Under the pieces are notes generated by a model. The model did no database searches and had not been told where the DNA came from. It was given only the letters and a program-made list of their open reading frames with translations. Shown one piece after another: positions 43,061 through 51,231 of a stretch of 64,000 nt of DNA; positions within the stretch are counted from its first letter, which is position 1; every line of letters begins with the position of its first letter. This stretch comes from Aequorivita vladivostokensis (GTDB lineage: Bacteria > Bacteroidota > Bacteroidia > Flavobacteriales > Flavobacteriaceae), in assembly GCF_000952855.1 (NCBI RefSeq), contig NZ_JSVU01000003.1, positions 248,001 through 312,000 of the forward strand, given 5' to 3'. The position numbers and the translations under genes were made by a program.

Positions 43061-43731
43061 TGGAACTGAGCCAATATATAGACCACACCCTACTAAAAGC
43101 CACTGCTACGCCCGAAGACATTATAAACCTTTGCAATGAAGCAAAAGAACACAACTTTTATGCGGTTTGCGTAAACAGTTGTTACGTATCCTTAGCTGCA
43201 GAAAAATTAAAAAATAGCGACGTAAAAGTAGCTTCGGTCGTGGGTTTTCCTTTGGGTGCAAGAAGCCTTCACGCCAAGGTTTGCGAGGCCGAACAAGCCA
43301 TAAAGGACGGTGCCGATGAAATTGATATGGTGCTGAACATCGGCTTTTTAAAAGCCGAGAAGTACAGCGAGGTGCAGAATGAAATCGCCGCTGTAAAAAA
43401 AGCCATTGGCGACCGAACCTTAAAGGTAATTCTGGAAACCTGCTATTTAACCGATGCCGAAATACGGACAGCCTGCCATATTTCAAAAAAGGCAAATGCC
43501 GATTTTGTAAAAACCTCCACCGGCTTCGGAACAGGCGGTGCCACGGAAGAGACCGTGAAAATAATGGTTGCCGAAGTAGGCGATAGTTTAAAAATAAAAG
43601 CCTCCGGCGGAATAAAAGATGCTGCCACCGCCAAGAAATATATAGAAATGGGCGTGAGCAGAATCGGCACTTCCTCGGGAATCGAGATTGTAACGGCCAC
43701 TAAAAAAGACACAGATGAGCACACATATTGA
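43060..43731 (+). CDS. deoC: Deoxyribose-phosphate aldolase
   Basis: A 223-residue TIM-barrel aldolase splitting deoxyribose 5-phosphate into acetaldehyde and glyceraldehyde 3-phosphate. Signature segments are IDHTLLKATATPEDI, VVGFPLGARS, EIDMVLNIGFLK, KVILETCYLTDAEI and the Schiff-base Lys in DFVKTSTGFGTGGAT, then KASGGIKDAATAKKYIEMG. ATG at 43060 (overlapping the thioredoxin stop) is preferred to a TTG one codon earlier. It overlaps deoD by 17 bases. Confidence 0.96.
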   Translation: MELSQYIDHTLLKATATPEDIINLCNEAKEHNFYAVCVNSCYVSLAAEKLKNSDVKVASVVGFPLGARSLHAKVCEAEQAIKDGADEIDMVLNIGFLKAEKYSEVQNEIAAVKKAIGDRTLKVILETCYLTDAEIRTACHISKKANADFVKTSTGFGTGGATEETVKIMVAEVGDSLKIKASGGIKDAATAKKYIEMGVSRIGTSSGIEIVTATKKDTDEHTY

Positions 43732-44416
43732 AGCCAAGCCCGGAGAAATTGCAGAATCCGTTCTGCTGCCCGGCGACCCGTTGCGCGCCAAATGGATTGC
43801 GGAAACCTTTCTCGAAAACCCCAAATGTTACAACGACGTGCGCGGCATGTTGGGCTACACGGGCACTTTTAGGGGCAAGCCAATTTCAGTACAGGGCACC
43901 GGCATGGGCATTCCTTCGGCCTTGATTTACTGTCACGAACTAATCAACGATTACGGTGTGAAAAACCTGATCCGCGTAGGGTCTGCAGGTAGCTATCAAA
44001 AGGACATCAACATTCGCGACATTGTGATTGCGATGGCGGCATCCTCCACTTCGGGCATCAACAACACCCGCTTTGTAAACTGCGACTACTCGCCCACCGC
44101 CGATTTTGACCTGTTTATGAAAGCTGCGCTTTACGCAAGGGAAAACAACATTCCCATTAAGGCCGGAAACATACTTTCCAGCGACCAGTTTTATGAGGAT
44201 GACTTCAACAATTATAAGAAATGGGCCGAGTTTGGCGTGCTTTGCGTAGAAATGGAAGCTGCCGGACTTTACACCATAGCGGCAAAATTCAATGTGAAGG
44301 CCTTGGCCATTTTGACCATTTCAGATAGTCTGGTAACGGGGGAAAGCACCACAGCCGAGGAACGCGAGGGCAGTTTTTCAAAAATGATTGAAATTGCCTT
44401 GAATACCGTTCTTTAA
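43715..44416 (+). CDS. deoD: Purine-nucleoside phosphorylase (DeoD type)
   Basis: A 233-residue hexameric-type PNP, phosphorolysing purine (deoxy)nucleosides. Markers: GEIAESVLLPGDPLRAKWIA, GTGMGIPSALIYCHELI, RVGSAGSYQ, VEMEAAGLYTIAAKF and the catalytic Asp in LTISDSLVTGE. With deoC it forms a nucleoside-salvage pair. A strong hairpin follows. Confidence 0.96.
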   Translation: MSTHIEAKPGEIAESVLLPGDPLRAKWIAETFLENPKCYNDVRGMLGYTGTFRGKPISVQGTGMGIPSALIYCHELINDYGVKNLIRVGSAGSYQKDINIRDIVIAMAASSTSGINNTRFVNCDYSPTADFDLFMKAALYARENNIPIKAGNILSSDQFYEDDFNNYKKWAEFGVLCVEMEAAGLYTIAAKFNVKALAILTISDSLVTGESTTAEEREGSFSKMIEIALNTVL

Positions 44417-44425
44417 AAAATAAAA

Positions 44426-44454
44426 AACAGGAACCCAAAATTAGAGTTCCTGTT
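44426..44454. terminator. Bidirectional terminator between deoD and usp
   Basis: AACAGGAAC (44426-44434) and GTTCCTGTT (44446-44454) form a perfect 9-base stem with an 11-base loop, flanked by A-runs and T-runs on both sides. It fits the convergent ends of deoD (plus) and the Usp gene (minus). Confidence 0.85.
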
Positions 44455-44495
44455 TTAAATCGTTAATTGTTGTCGATAGCAATTAACTAAATTAA

Positions 44496-45332
44496 CTATA
44501 CTTTAAAGGTCATTACCGGCAAGTCGGAATGGTTTACCACATCCTCACCTATGCTTCCTGAGAAGAAGTGCGCCAGCCCTTGGCGGCCCTGTGTGGGCAG
44601 GGCGATAATATCGGCATTGCTCACTTGACTGTAGCCGAAAATTCCCGCTTCCACAGAATATTCGTTATACTGTACCACCTTGTTTAATGTTTCCAGTGGG
44701 TTCTCTTCGCCCGCGCTCTTTAAAAAGTTGAGGATGCGTTTTTCTATTTCGCGGGTACTGCGGAAATCACCCGCCAGGTTCACATAGAGCATTTGCATTT
44801 CAATTCCCAAATCTTCAAACATTTTTTGGGCGCGCTGGTAGGGACCGATTGAGTTTTCCAAAAAGTCGCAGGCAAAAACCCCAACTTCCGGGTTGAAATA
44901 TTCATGACGGTGCTTTATCACCAAAACGGGGATTTCGGAAGTGCGCACTACTTTTTCGGTATTGCTTCCCACAAAAACCTCCTTAAGGCCAGAACTGCCG
45001 TGCGAGCCCATGATAATTAAATCTGCTCCAAACTCGCGGGCCACATCGTTCAATTCACTGAAAATTTTATAATTGTGTACCGCATCGGTTACGGTTACGT
45101 CTTTTAAATAGTCTTTATCCAGAAATTCGGCAAAGCGTTTTTCAGCCAACTTCATATAATACATCGCCTCAAAAACTTCCCTACTTTCATCACGGGTTAC
45201 CACGGCGTCGCTCAAGCCCATCATGTGGACCGCAACGATTTCCGCATTCTTTCTTTTGGCTATCTTGGCAGCCACCTCCATTGCGTATTCGGAATGCGGG
45301 GAAAAATCAACGGGAACTAATATTTTTTTCAT
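44496..45332 (-). CDS. Two-domain universal stress protein downstream of hpf
   Basis: A 278-residue Usp from ATG at 45332 (MKKILVPVDFSPHSEYAMEV). ATP motif: GSHGSSGLKEVFVGSN. The second domain (about 150-278) has FGYSQVSNADIIALPTQGRQ and SGSIGEDVVNHSDLPVMTFK, closer to a full Usp fold than in the paralogues above. The 10-base gap after hpf implies a shared transcript. Confidence 0.9.
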   Translation of the reverse strand: MKKILVPVDFSPHSEYAMEVAAKIAKRKNAEIVAVHMMGLSDAVVTRDESREVFEAMYYMKLAEKRFAEFLDKDYLKDVTVTDAVHNYKIFSELNDVAREFGADLIIMGSHGSSGLKEVFVGSNTEKVVRTSEIPVLVIKHRHEYFNPEVGVFACDFLENSIGPYQRAQKMFEDLGIEMQMLYVNLAGDFRSTREIEKRILNFLKSAGEENPLETLNKVVQYNEYSVEAGIFGYSQVSNADIIALPTQGRQGLAHFFSGSIGEDVVNHSDLPVMTFKV

Positions 45333-45342
45333 GATCTGAAAT

Positions 45343-45642
45343 TTAATGGGTTGTGAATTTTGCTTTTCTTTTTTTAAGCTGCTTTTCCAAATCGGAAATG
45401 GTTTCCTTGGCGGCCGCCTCAAAAGTTGTTTCCTTGGAAGTGGCAAAGATTTTTGGGCCCGGTAGGCTCAGCTCCATTTCGCATATATTGCCTTTGCCGT
45501 ACACGTTGTTCTCCATTTTAAAGCTTACATCGGCACGAATAAGCCAATCATACTTTTCAGCAAGTTTTTGAAGTTTGTTCTCTACATATTCACTCATCGC
45601 CTCACTGGTGGGCATTTTCACGTATTGAATGTTTATAGTCAT
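45343..45642 (-). CDS. hpf: Ribosome hibernation promoting factor (HPF/RaiA)
   Basis: A 99-residue HPF/YfiA-family protein from ATG at 45642 (MTINIQYVKMPTSEAMSEYV). Markers: VENKLQKLAEKYDWLIRADV, CEMELSLPGPKIFATS and the C-terminal EAAAKETISDLEKQLKKRK. It binds idle ribosomes and protects them at low growth rate. The upstream Fnr-type box with a perfect -7 element suggests induction at low oxygen. The open frame to 45669 overlaps the promoter. Confidence 0.9.
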   Translation of the reverse strand: MTINIQYVKMPTSEAMSEYVENKLQKLAEKYDWLIRADVSFKMENNVYGKGNICEMELSLPGPKIFATSKETTFEAAAKETISDLEKQLKKRKAKFTTH

Positions 45643-45697
45643 GGTAATTTGAATTGGTTTATATTCCAAATATATTTCTTATTTACCGATTTTGAAA

Positions 45698-45709
45698 TGA
45701 CCAATATCA
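45698..45709 (-). promoter_or_regulatory. Fnr-type box of hpf-usp
   Basis: TGACCAATATCA with a perfect -7 element TATATTTG (45674-45667) exactly 23 bases downstream and 56 bases from box to start codon. Confidence 0.7.
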
Positions 45710-45811
45710 TATATGGAAGGGTTTAATACCAAAGGGTCTCGAAATCCAAAAATAAAATCCCCCCAACTTTTTAGTTGCAGGGATTGAAGGTTAAAAATGA
45801 AGGAAAGTAAT

Positions 45812-46018
45812 CTATGCGCAGCAACTATCGCCTTCCTCTTTTACGCCAAGTTTTTTGAGGATTTTTTCCATCAAACACCAGCGGGTAAATGATGATTGCA
45901 GTAGGTTAGCTCCCACAAAGGCTGTGAACCACAACCAATTGATATTCACGTACACGGCCAACAAAAGGCTGATTAAAATAAAAGTTCCGGCAATTGCTCT
46001 GATATATCTGTTTATCAT
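45812..46018 (-). CDS. DUF2892 (YgaP-like membrane) protein
   Basis: A 68-residue protein with a two-helix membrane hairpin (MINRYIRAIAGTFILISLLL and NINWLWFTAFVGANLLQSSF) then a cytosolic tail with RWCLMEKILKKLGV and the terminal GDSCCA. This is the DUF2892 domain of the YgaP rhodanese, which is often near sulfide or metal stress genes. Stand-alone here. The paired Cys at the end may bind metal. It is followed (on the minus strand) by a long TTTATTG repeat. Confidence 0.7.
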   Translation of the reverse strand: MINRYIRAIAGTFILISLLLAVYVNINWLWFTAFVGANLLQSSFTRWCLMEKILKKLGVKEEGDSCCA

Positions 46019-46082
46019 ATTGTTTATTGTTTATTGTTTATTGTTTATTGTTTATTGTTTATTGTTGCAGGTTGCAGGTTGC
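46019..46082. repeat. TTTATTG heptamer array with GTTGCAG units
   Basis: Six or more copies of TTTATTG in tandem (about 46021-46064), ending in two to three GTTGCAG units. The array begins directly upstream of the DUF2892 gene on the minus strand. A later stretch (46131-46172) holds CATAACTCATAACTCATAAT. Confidence 0.9.
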
Positions 46083-46178
46083 GGTCTTTAGTTTTTAGTT
46101 TTCGGGTTAAGGAGTTTTAAAATTTTAGGAGCAACTCATAACGCATAACTCATAACTCATAATCCATAACTAAAAAAC

Positions 46179-46487
46179 CTAGATACTCCGTTCAATAGGC
46201 ACCACCACTGCGTGCATGGGGTTGTTGGTCTCCAGGTTTTCGTTGAATTTCTTTACCAATTCGAAAAACAAATCGATTTTTTTATCTTCGGTAAATGAGA
46301 AAAACATGCTGCTGTCCGCCCCACTTTTTTGGGAGGGAAACCAGCTGGCGTTCATCATAAACGAAGAGGTCCCATTTTTATAGCCCTCAATATCGGAACC
46401 ACTAAAGCTCTCAATATTCGCTTGTTTAAAAAGTCGCAGCACGTCTTTCTGAAATTCGTCCACAACGGTTACTATTAGTAGTTTCAT
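46179..46487 (-). CDS. PII-like small protein next to RND genes
   Basis: A 102-residue protein with an alternating beta-alpha-beta pattern, KLLIVTVVDEFQKDVLRLFK and EDKKIDLFFELVKKFNENLE, ending MHAVVVPIERSI, which suggests a PII/CutA-like ferredoxin fold as in the small proteins (for example DUF3240) that accompany RND metal pumps. No confident match to a characterised family. It probably acts in the same pathway as the RND pump. Confidence 0.55.
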   Translation of the reverse strand: MKLLIVTVVDEFQKDVLRLFKQANIESFSGSDIEGYKNGTSSFMMNASWFPSQKSGADSSMFFSFTEDKKIDLFFELVKKFNENLETNNPMHAVVVPIERSI

Positions 46488-46795
46488 TGGGTTATTTTCT
46501 ATTTTTTATTGTTATTGTTTATTGTTATTGTTTATTGTTATTATTTATTCAAAGTCATACAAACCTGACTGTCCTACGTCCTACGTCTTATGTCTTATGT
46601 CTTATGTCTTATGTCTTAAGTCTACTTTCTTTGTTTCTCATTTAAATCTCAAATCTCACGTCTAAAATCTCACGTCTAAAATCTCACGTCTAAAATCTCA
46701 CGTCTCAAATCTCATGTCTAAAATCTCACGTCTCAAATCTCACCTCTCAAATCTCACCTCTCAAATCTCAAGTCTCAAATCTCACCTCTCCCGTC
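46488..46795. repeat. Composite tandem-repeat region before the RND stop
   Basis: About 300 bases without a gene, made of three array types: TATTGTT/TTATTGT units (46501-46545); CTTATGT units (CTACGTC, then four to five TTATGTC, 46571-46621); and about ten units like TCTCACGTCTAAAA (46641-46795). The last array runs into the end of the RND gene, so the RND TGA stop is the start of a repeat unit read on the minus strand. Confidence 0.85.
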
Positions 46796-49700
46796 TATTT
46801 TCAATCATATAATAAACCAACGGCACTACAAGCAAAGTCAGTACTGTAGAAACAATAGTTCCGCCCATCAGCGAAATGGCAAGTCCTTGGAAAATTGGGT
46901 CAAACAGGATTACAAAAGCACCAATCACCACCGTTCCCGCAGTCAATAAAATTGGGGTTGTCCTTACGGCTCCCGCTTCTATCACGGCTTGCTTCAATGG
47001 AATTCCTTCGGCAGTTCGCAAGTTTACAAAGTCAATCAACAACACCGAGTTTCGCACCATAATTCCCGCTAGGGCAATCATCCCGATGAATGAGGTTGCG
47101 GTGAAAAACGCGCCCATAATCCAGTGGCCTAGCACAATTCCTATCAACGACAGGGGAATGGCAACCATCATTACCACAGGTGCCTTAAAGTTTTGAAACC
47201 AACCCACGATCAAGATGTAAATGATGATAATTACGCCCAAAAAGGCAATCCCCAAATCGCGGAATACTTCCAGTGTAATCTGCCATTCGCCATCCCATTT
47301 TACGGTGAAATCGTCTTCATATTTGGGCTGTTCCAAATACAACTCGTTCATCTTGTAACCCGTGGGCAACTCAATTTCATTAAGTTTATCGGTCATCCCC
47401 AAAATAGCGTAAACAGGACTCTCGAGTTCTCCCGCCATATCCGCCAACACATAAACCACCCGTTTTTGGTTTTTGCGATAAATACTCTTGGCGCGTGTGC
47501 TTTCTTGAACAGAAACCAAATCGCCCACAGAAAGCATATTGCCCTGTTTGGAAGCAATCTTCAACTGCGAAATATCCTGGATGGTGGATTTTTCCTTTTC
47601 ATCCAAAGCAAGCAATATTCCCACCTGATTGGTGGCGTTTTCATCGTATAGATGGGTTACTGGCCTATCCGAAAGCGCCATATTCATCGTATGGACAATC
47701 TGCTGTGGTGCCACGTCGTAGCGCATGGCTTTTTCCTTGTCAATGATAAATTCGTACTCCTTTTGGTCGGCTTCTACCATCCAGTCCACATCAACCACAT
47801 CCTGGGTTTCGTTCAAGATGTTTTCTACCTTTTTGGCCACGGCAATCTGCTGGTCGTAGTCAGGACCATAAATTTCTGCTACGATAGTTGATAACACGGG
47901 TGGTCCCGGCGGCACTTCCACTATTTTAACATTGGCGCCAAACTTTTTCCCTATCTCTTGGATCCCGGGTCGCAGTTGTTTCGCGATGTCGTGGCTTTGC
48001 AGGCTACGGTCTTCCTTGCCTACCAAATTCACTTGGATATCGGCCATATTGCTACCCCCGCGAAGGTCGTAATGGCGTACCAAACCGTTGAAGGTTATCG
48101 GGGCCGAAGTGCCCACGTAGTTTTGATAATTTACAACCAAGGGCTGTGTGGAAAGGTATTGTCCAATTTCGCGCGCAACTACTGCTGTCCTTTCCAAAGT
48201 AGTTCCCTCCGGCATATCGATCACTACCTGCATTTCGTTTTTATTGTCGAAAGGCAGCATTTTTACGGCTACCGATTTGGTAAAAAACATTGCCACAGAC
48301 CCAAACAGCAACAGCACGGTAACTCCCAAAAACAGCCAGCGCGTCTTTTTGTTTTCAATCAAAGGGGTTTCAAGTTTTGAATAGATGCGATAGATAAGCG
48401 TGCTTTCCAAAGGTTTTTCTTCTTTTGGCGCTTTTCCTTTCCCACCACGGCGGGCAGGCTTTTCTTTTTCTCTTAGGAAAATGTAGCCCAAATAAGGTGT
48501 TATCGTTAAAGCCACAAACAATGAAAGTATCATCGCGATGGAAGCTCCTATAGGCATTGGCGACATATACGGCCCCATCAAGCCCGAGACGAAAGCCATA
48601 GGCAATACGGAAGCGATTACGGTAAAGGTTGCCAAAATGGTTGGGTTCCCCACCTCGTTTATTGCATAAATAGCCGCTTGCTTAAACGGCAGGCGTTTCA
48701 TCTTAAAATGCCGGTGCATATTTTCGGCTATGATGATGGAGTCGTCTACCACGATTCCCGTTACAAACACCAAAGCGAAAAGTGTGATCCGGTTCAGCGT
48801 ATAATCAAGCAAATAATAACTCAAAAGTGTCAAGGCAAACGTAATTGGTACTGAAAGAAATACCACCAAACCACCGCGCCAGCCCATTGCGAGCATTACA
48901 ATCAAGGTAACGGCAAGGATTGCGCCTATCAGGTGCATCAACAATTCCGAAACTTTTTGGGAAGCGGTTTCCCCGTAATTTCTCGTAATTTCTACGTGAA
49001 CGTCGTCGGGGATTAGGTTGCTTCGCAAATGGTCAACCTTGTCGATAATCACATCGGCAATTTTCATCGCATCGGCACCTTTCCGCTTTGCTACCGAAAT
49101 GGTTACGGCGGGATATTCGGAAGGATACTTTGAAGCATTTTCACCAGCGCCCCCAAACCCAAAGGAAACATATTGTCTTGGGATTTCGGGGCCATCAAAA
49201 ATAGCCGCGACTTGTTTTAGATAAATGGGTTGGTTCTGCTGTACGCCCACTACCAAGTTTTCAACATCGGTTGCGGATTTTAGGAAATTCCCGGTGGTAA
49301 CCAAAAACTCCGTATCGTTCTTATCAAAACTGCCCGAGCCCAGTTGCTGGTTGTTTGCCTTTATCATTTCGGCAACGCCCAAAAAGTCGAGACCGCTGGC
49401 AGCCAGTTTGTCCTTATCCAACACTATGCGCAACTGTCTGTTCCTTCCGCCAATTTTATCGGTGAGGGAAACTTCATTTACCTTTTCAATTTCTTGGGTA
49501 AGTTCATCGGCAAGCTGCTTTAGCTGGAAATCGTCGTAATTCTCGCTCCACAGCGTTATCCCGAGCATAGGCACATCGTCTATGGCACGCGGTTTTACAA
49601 GCGGCATGGTAACGCCTGGAGGCATTAGGTCCATATGCTTGTTCATTTCGTTGTAAAGTTTTACGAAGGAACGCTCAATATCCTCGCCCACATAAAACTG

Positions 49701-49994
49701 TACAATTACCATCGCCCCTTCCTTGGAAGAAGTGGAATACACATACTCCACCCCGGGAATGTTGGAAACCAGTTTCTCCAAAGGTTTTACCACCCTCGAT
49801 TCCACTTCGGTCGGGGAGGCGCCGGGATAGCCCACGAAGATGTCGGCCATGGCCACATCAATCTGCGGTTCTTCCTCGCGCGGTATCAAAAACGAACTGT
49901 AAACGCCAATGACCATAAACACGATCATCAGCAGTACCGTGAGCTTGGAGCCTATAAATAATTTGGCAATTTTGCCTGCTAATCCGTCCTTCAT
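46782..49994 (-). CDS. RND efflux transporter permease (AcrB/HAE family)
   Basis: A 1070-residue inner membrane pump with two 6-helix halves and two periplasmic loops. Markers: LTVLLMIVFMVIGVYSSFL and PREEEPQIDVAMADIFVGYP at the N-terminus, GIVVDDSIIIAENMHRHFKM (helix 4 acidic pair), and GMIALAGIMVRNSVLLIDFV in the second half. The last residues ENRRER and the stop lie in a repeat array. It pairs with the adaptor and TolC genes upstream in the same operon. The substrate is unclear; metal, drug or sulfur species are possible. Confidence 0.93.
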   Translation of the reverse strand: MKDGLAGKIAKLFIGSKLTVLLMIVFMVIGVYSSFLIPREEEPQIDVAMADIFVGYPGASPTEVESRVVKPLEKLVSNIPGVEYVYSTSSKEGAMVIVQFYVGEDIERSFVKLYNEMNKHMDLMPPGVTMPLVKPRAIDDVPMLGITLWSENYDDFQLKQLADELTQEIEKVNEVSLTDKIGGRNRQLRIVLDKDKLAASGLDFLGVAEMIKANNQQLGSGSFDKNDTEFLVTTGNFLKSATDVENLVVGVQQNQPIYLKQVAAIFDGPEIPRQYVSFGFGGAGENASKYPSEYPAVTISVAKRKGADAMKIADVIIDKVDHLRSNLIPDDVHVEITRNYGETASQKVSELLMHLIGAILAVTLIVMLAMGWRGGLVVFLSVPITFALTLLSYYLLDYTLNRITLFALVFVTGIVVDDSIIIAENMHRHFKMKRLPFKQAAIYAINEVGNPTILATFTVIASVLPMAFVSGLMGPYMSPMPIGASIAMILSLFVALTITPYLGYIFLREKEKPARRGGKGKAPKEEKPLESTLIYRIYSKLETPLIENKKTRWLFLGVTVLLLFGSVAMFFTKSVAVKMLPFDNKNEMQVVIDMPEGTTLERTAVVAREIGQYLSTQPLVVNYQNYVGTSAPITFNGLVRHYDLRGGSNMADIQVNLVGKEDRSLQSHDIAKQLRPGIQEIGKKFGANVKIVEVPPGPPVLSTIVAEIYGPDYDQQIAVAKKVENILNETQDVVDVDWMVEADQKEYEFIIDKEKAMRYDVAPQQIVHTMNMALSDRPVTHLYDENATNQVGILLALDEKEKSTIQDISQLKIASKQGNMLSVGDLVSVQESTRAKSIYRKNQKRVVYVLADMAGELESPVYAILGMTDKLNEIELPTGYKMNELYLEQPKYEDDFTVKWDGEWQITLEVFRDLGIAFLGVIIIIYILIVGWFQNFKAPVVMMVAIPLSLIGIVLGHWIMGAFFTATSFIGMIALAGIMVRNSVLLIDFVNLRTAEGIPLKQAVIEAGAVRTTPILLTAGTVVIGAFVILFDPIFQGLAISLMGGTIVSTVLTLLVVPLVYYMIENRRER

Positions 49995-49996
49995 CG

Positions 49997-51076
49997 TTAT
50001 TGTTTAATGGTTACTTTCGCTCCGTTAAAAAGTTTTCCTTCGGAAGAAATAATATAGTTTTCATCAGCGGCAAGGCCCGAAAGCACTTCCACATTATCGC
50101 CAAACGTGCGACCAAGGCGCAACCAGCGCAGTAAGGCGGTATTGCTTTGGCTCACGGTGTAAATGCCCGTCAATTGTCCGCGCTTTACCAAGGCCTCCTT
50201 TGGCACCATTACTGTGGTAACATCTGTTTTCTTTTCTATGGGAAACTGAACCGTGGCGTACATGCCCGAAAGAATATCGGCATCGGTTTTATCCAAAACT
50301 ACTTTTACCAAATATTGTCCGCCCGTGTTTTTGGCCGAAGTACTCACTTCGGTAACCGTTCCTGGTAATATTTTATCCGAAGATTTTACAATTACTTGCA
50401 CATCACTTCCAGATTTTATTTTTGAAATCTCACTCTCTGGCACCGAAGCCGTTACTTCAAAATTCCCTGGTCCTTCCACTGAAATCAATGGCACCCCGGG
50501 ATTTGCCATATCGCCTGCCTCAATGAATTTATTGGTAACTACCCCGCTAAATGGCGCGCGAAGATTTACATAGGCAAACTGCGATTGCACTTCGTTTTTC
50601 ATCTGCTTTGCCCCTTCCAATCTGGCCTTGGCCATTTCGTATCGGGCGCGTTGGTCGTCGAGTTCCTTTTGACTCGCGCTGTTTTCGGCGAAAAGATTTT
50701 GGAACCGCTGATAGTCCTTTTCGGCATTGTTAAAAGCCGCTTGCGCTTCGGTAATCCCGGCACTGGTCTGGGCTTGTTTTGCGGATAGGTCTGAATTGTT
50801 GATACTCACCAACAATTGTCCTTTTGCCACCTTGTCGCCCACATTTACGTGTACCTTATCCACAAAGCCCATCATCCGGGTGCTGAGGGTGGCGCTGTTG
50901 GCGGCCTCTATCTTGCCGCTGGCGGTTAAAAACGGGGAATTGTTTTCCGCAGCTACTGAACTCACGGTTACTGGCACTGCAGAAGTATTATCTATATTTT
51001 TTTCTTCGGAAGCATTGCCGCAGCTGGCTAGGCTTAAAACTCCGAGGAAAAACAAACTTGTGTATAGTGACTTCAT
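49997..51076 (-). CDS. RND periplasmic adaptor (membrane fusion lipoprotein)
   Basis: A 359-residue lipoprotein (MKSLYTSLFFLGVLSLASC). Lipoyl half-domains VDKVHVNVGDKVAKGQLLVS and YVNLRAPFSGVVTNKFIEAG flank a coiled coil (SAKQAQTSAGITEAQAAFNN); beta-barrel and membrane-proximal domains follow. It starts the adaptor-RND pair, 2 bases upstream of the pump gene, and links it to the TolC protein at 51232. Confidence 0.92.
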   Translation of the reverse strand: MKSLYTSLFFLGVLSLASCGNASEEKNIDNTSAVPVTVSSVAAENNSPFLTASGKIEAANSATLSTRMMGFVDKVHVNVGDKVAKGQLLVSINNSDLSAKQAQTSAGITEAQAAFNNAEKDYQRFQNLFAENSASQKELDDQRARYEMAKARLEGAKQMKNEVQSQFAYVNLRAPFSGVVTNKFIEAGDMANPGVPLISVEGPGNFEVTASVPESEISKIKSGSDVQVIVKSSDKILPGTVTEVSTSAKNTGGQYLVKVVLDKTDADILSGMYATVQFPIEKKTDVTTVMVPKEALVKRGQLTGIYTVSQSNTALLRWLRLGRTFGDNVEVLSGLAADENYIISSEGKLFNGAKVTIKQ

Positions 51077-51151
51077 ATAAATATTTTTTAAATCTTTTTG
51101 ATACTGTATTTAATTTCGATTTTTGGATTTCGATTTCGTCTGTCCCCCTGG

Positions 51152-51164
51152 CCCCCAAAGGGGG
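51152..51164. repeat. CCCCCAAAGGGGG palindrome
   Basis: Small GC-rich palindrome in the 155-base spacer between the TolC and adaptor genes, of the same type as those at 29606 and 42672. A second hairpin, CCGATTGCTATCGG (51207-51220), lies nearby. Confidence 0.6.
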
Positions 51165-51231
51165 AATTTTACTCGGGTACATATTTAAATTATTTTTAAT
51201 TTCCTTCCGATTGCTATCGGGATCAATTTCA

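Noticed and set aside
46641-46795. Regular repeats resembling a CRISPR array
   Set aside because: Units are 7-16 bases with no unique spacers of constant length and no cas genes nearby; simple tandem repeats.
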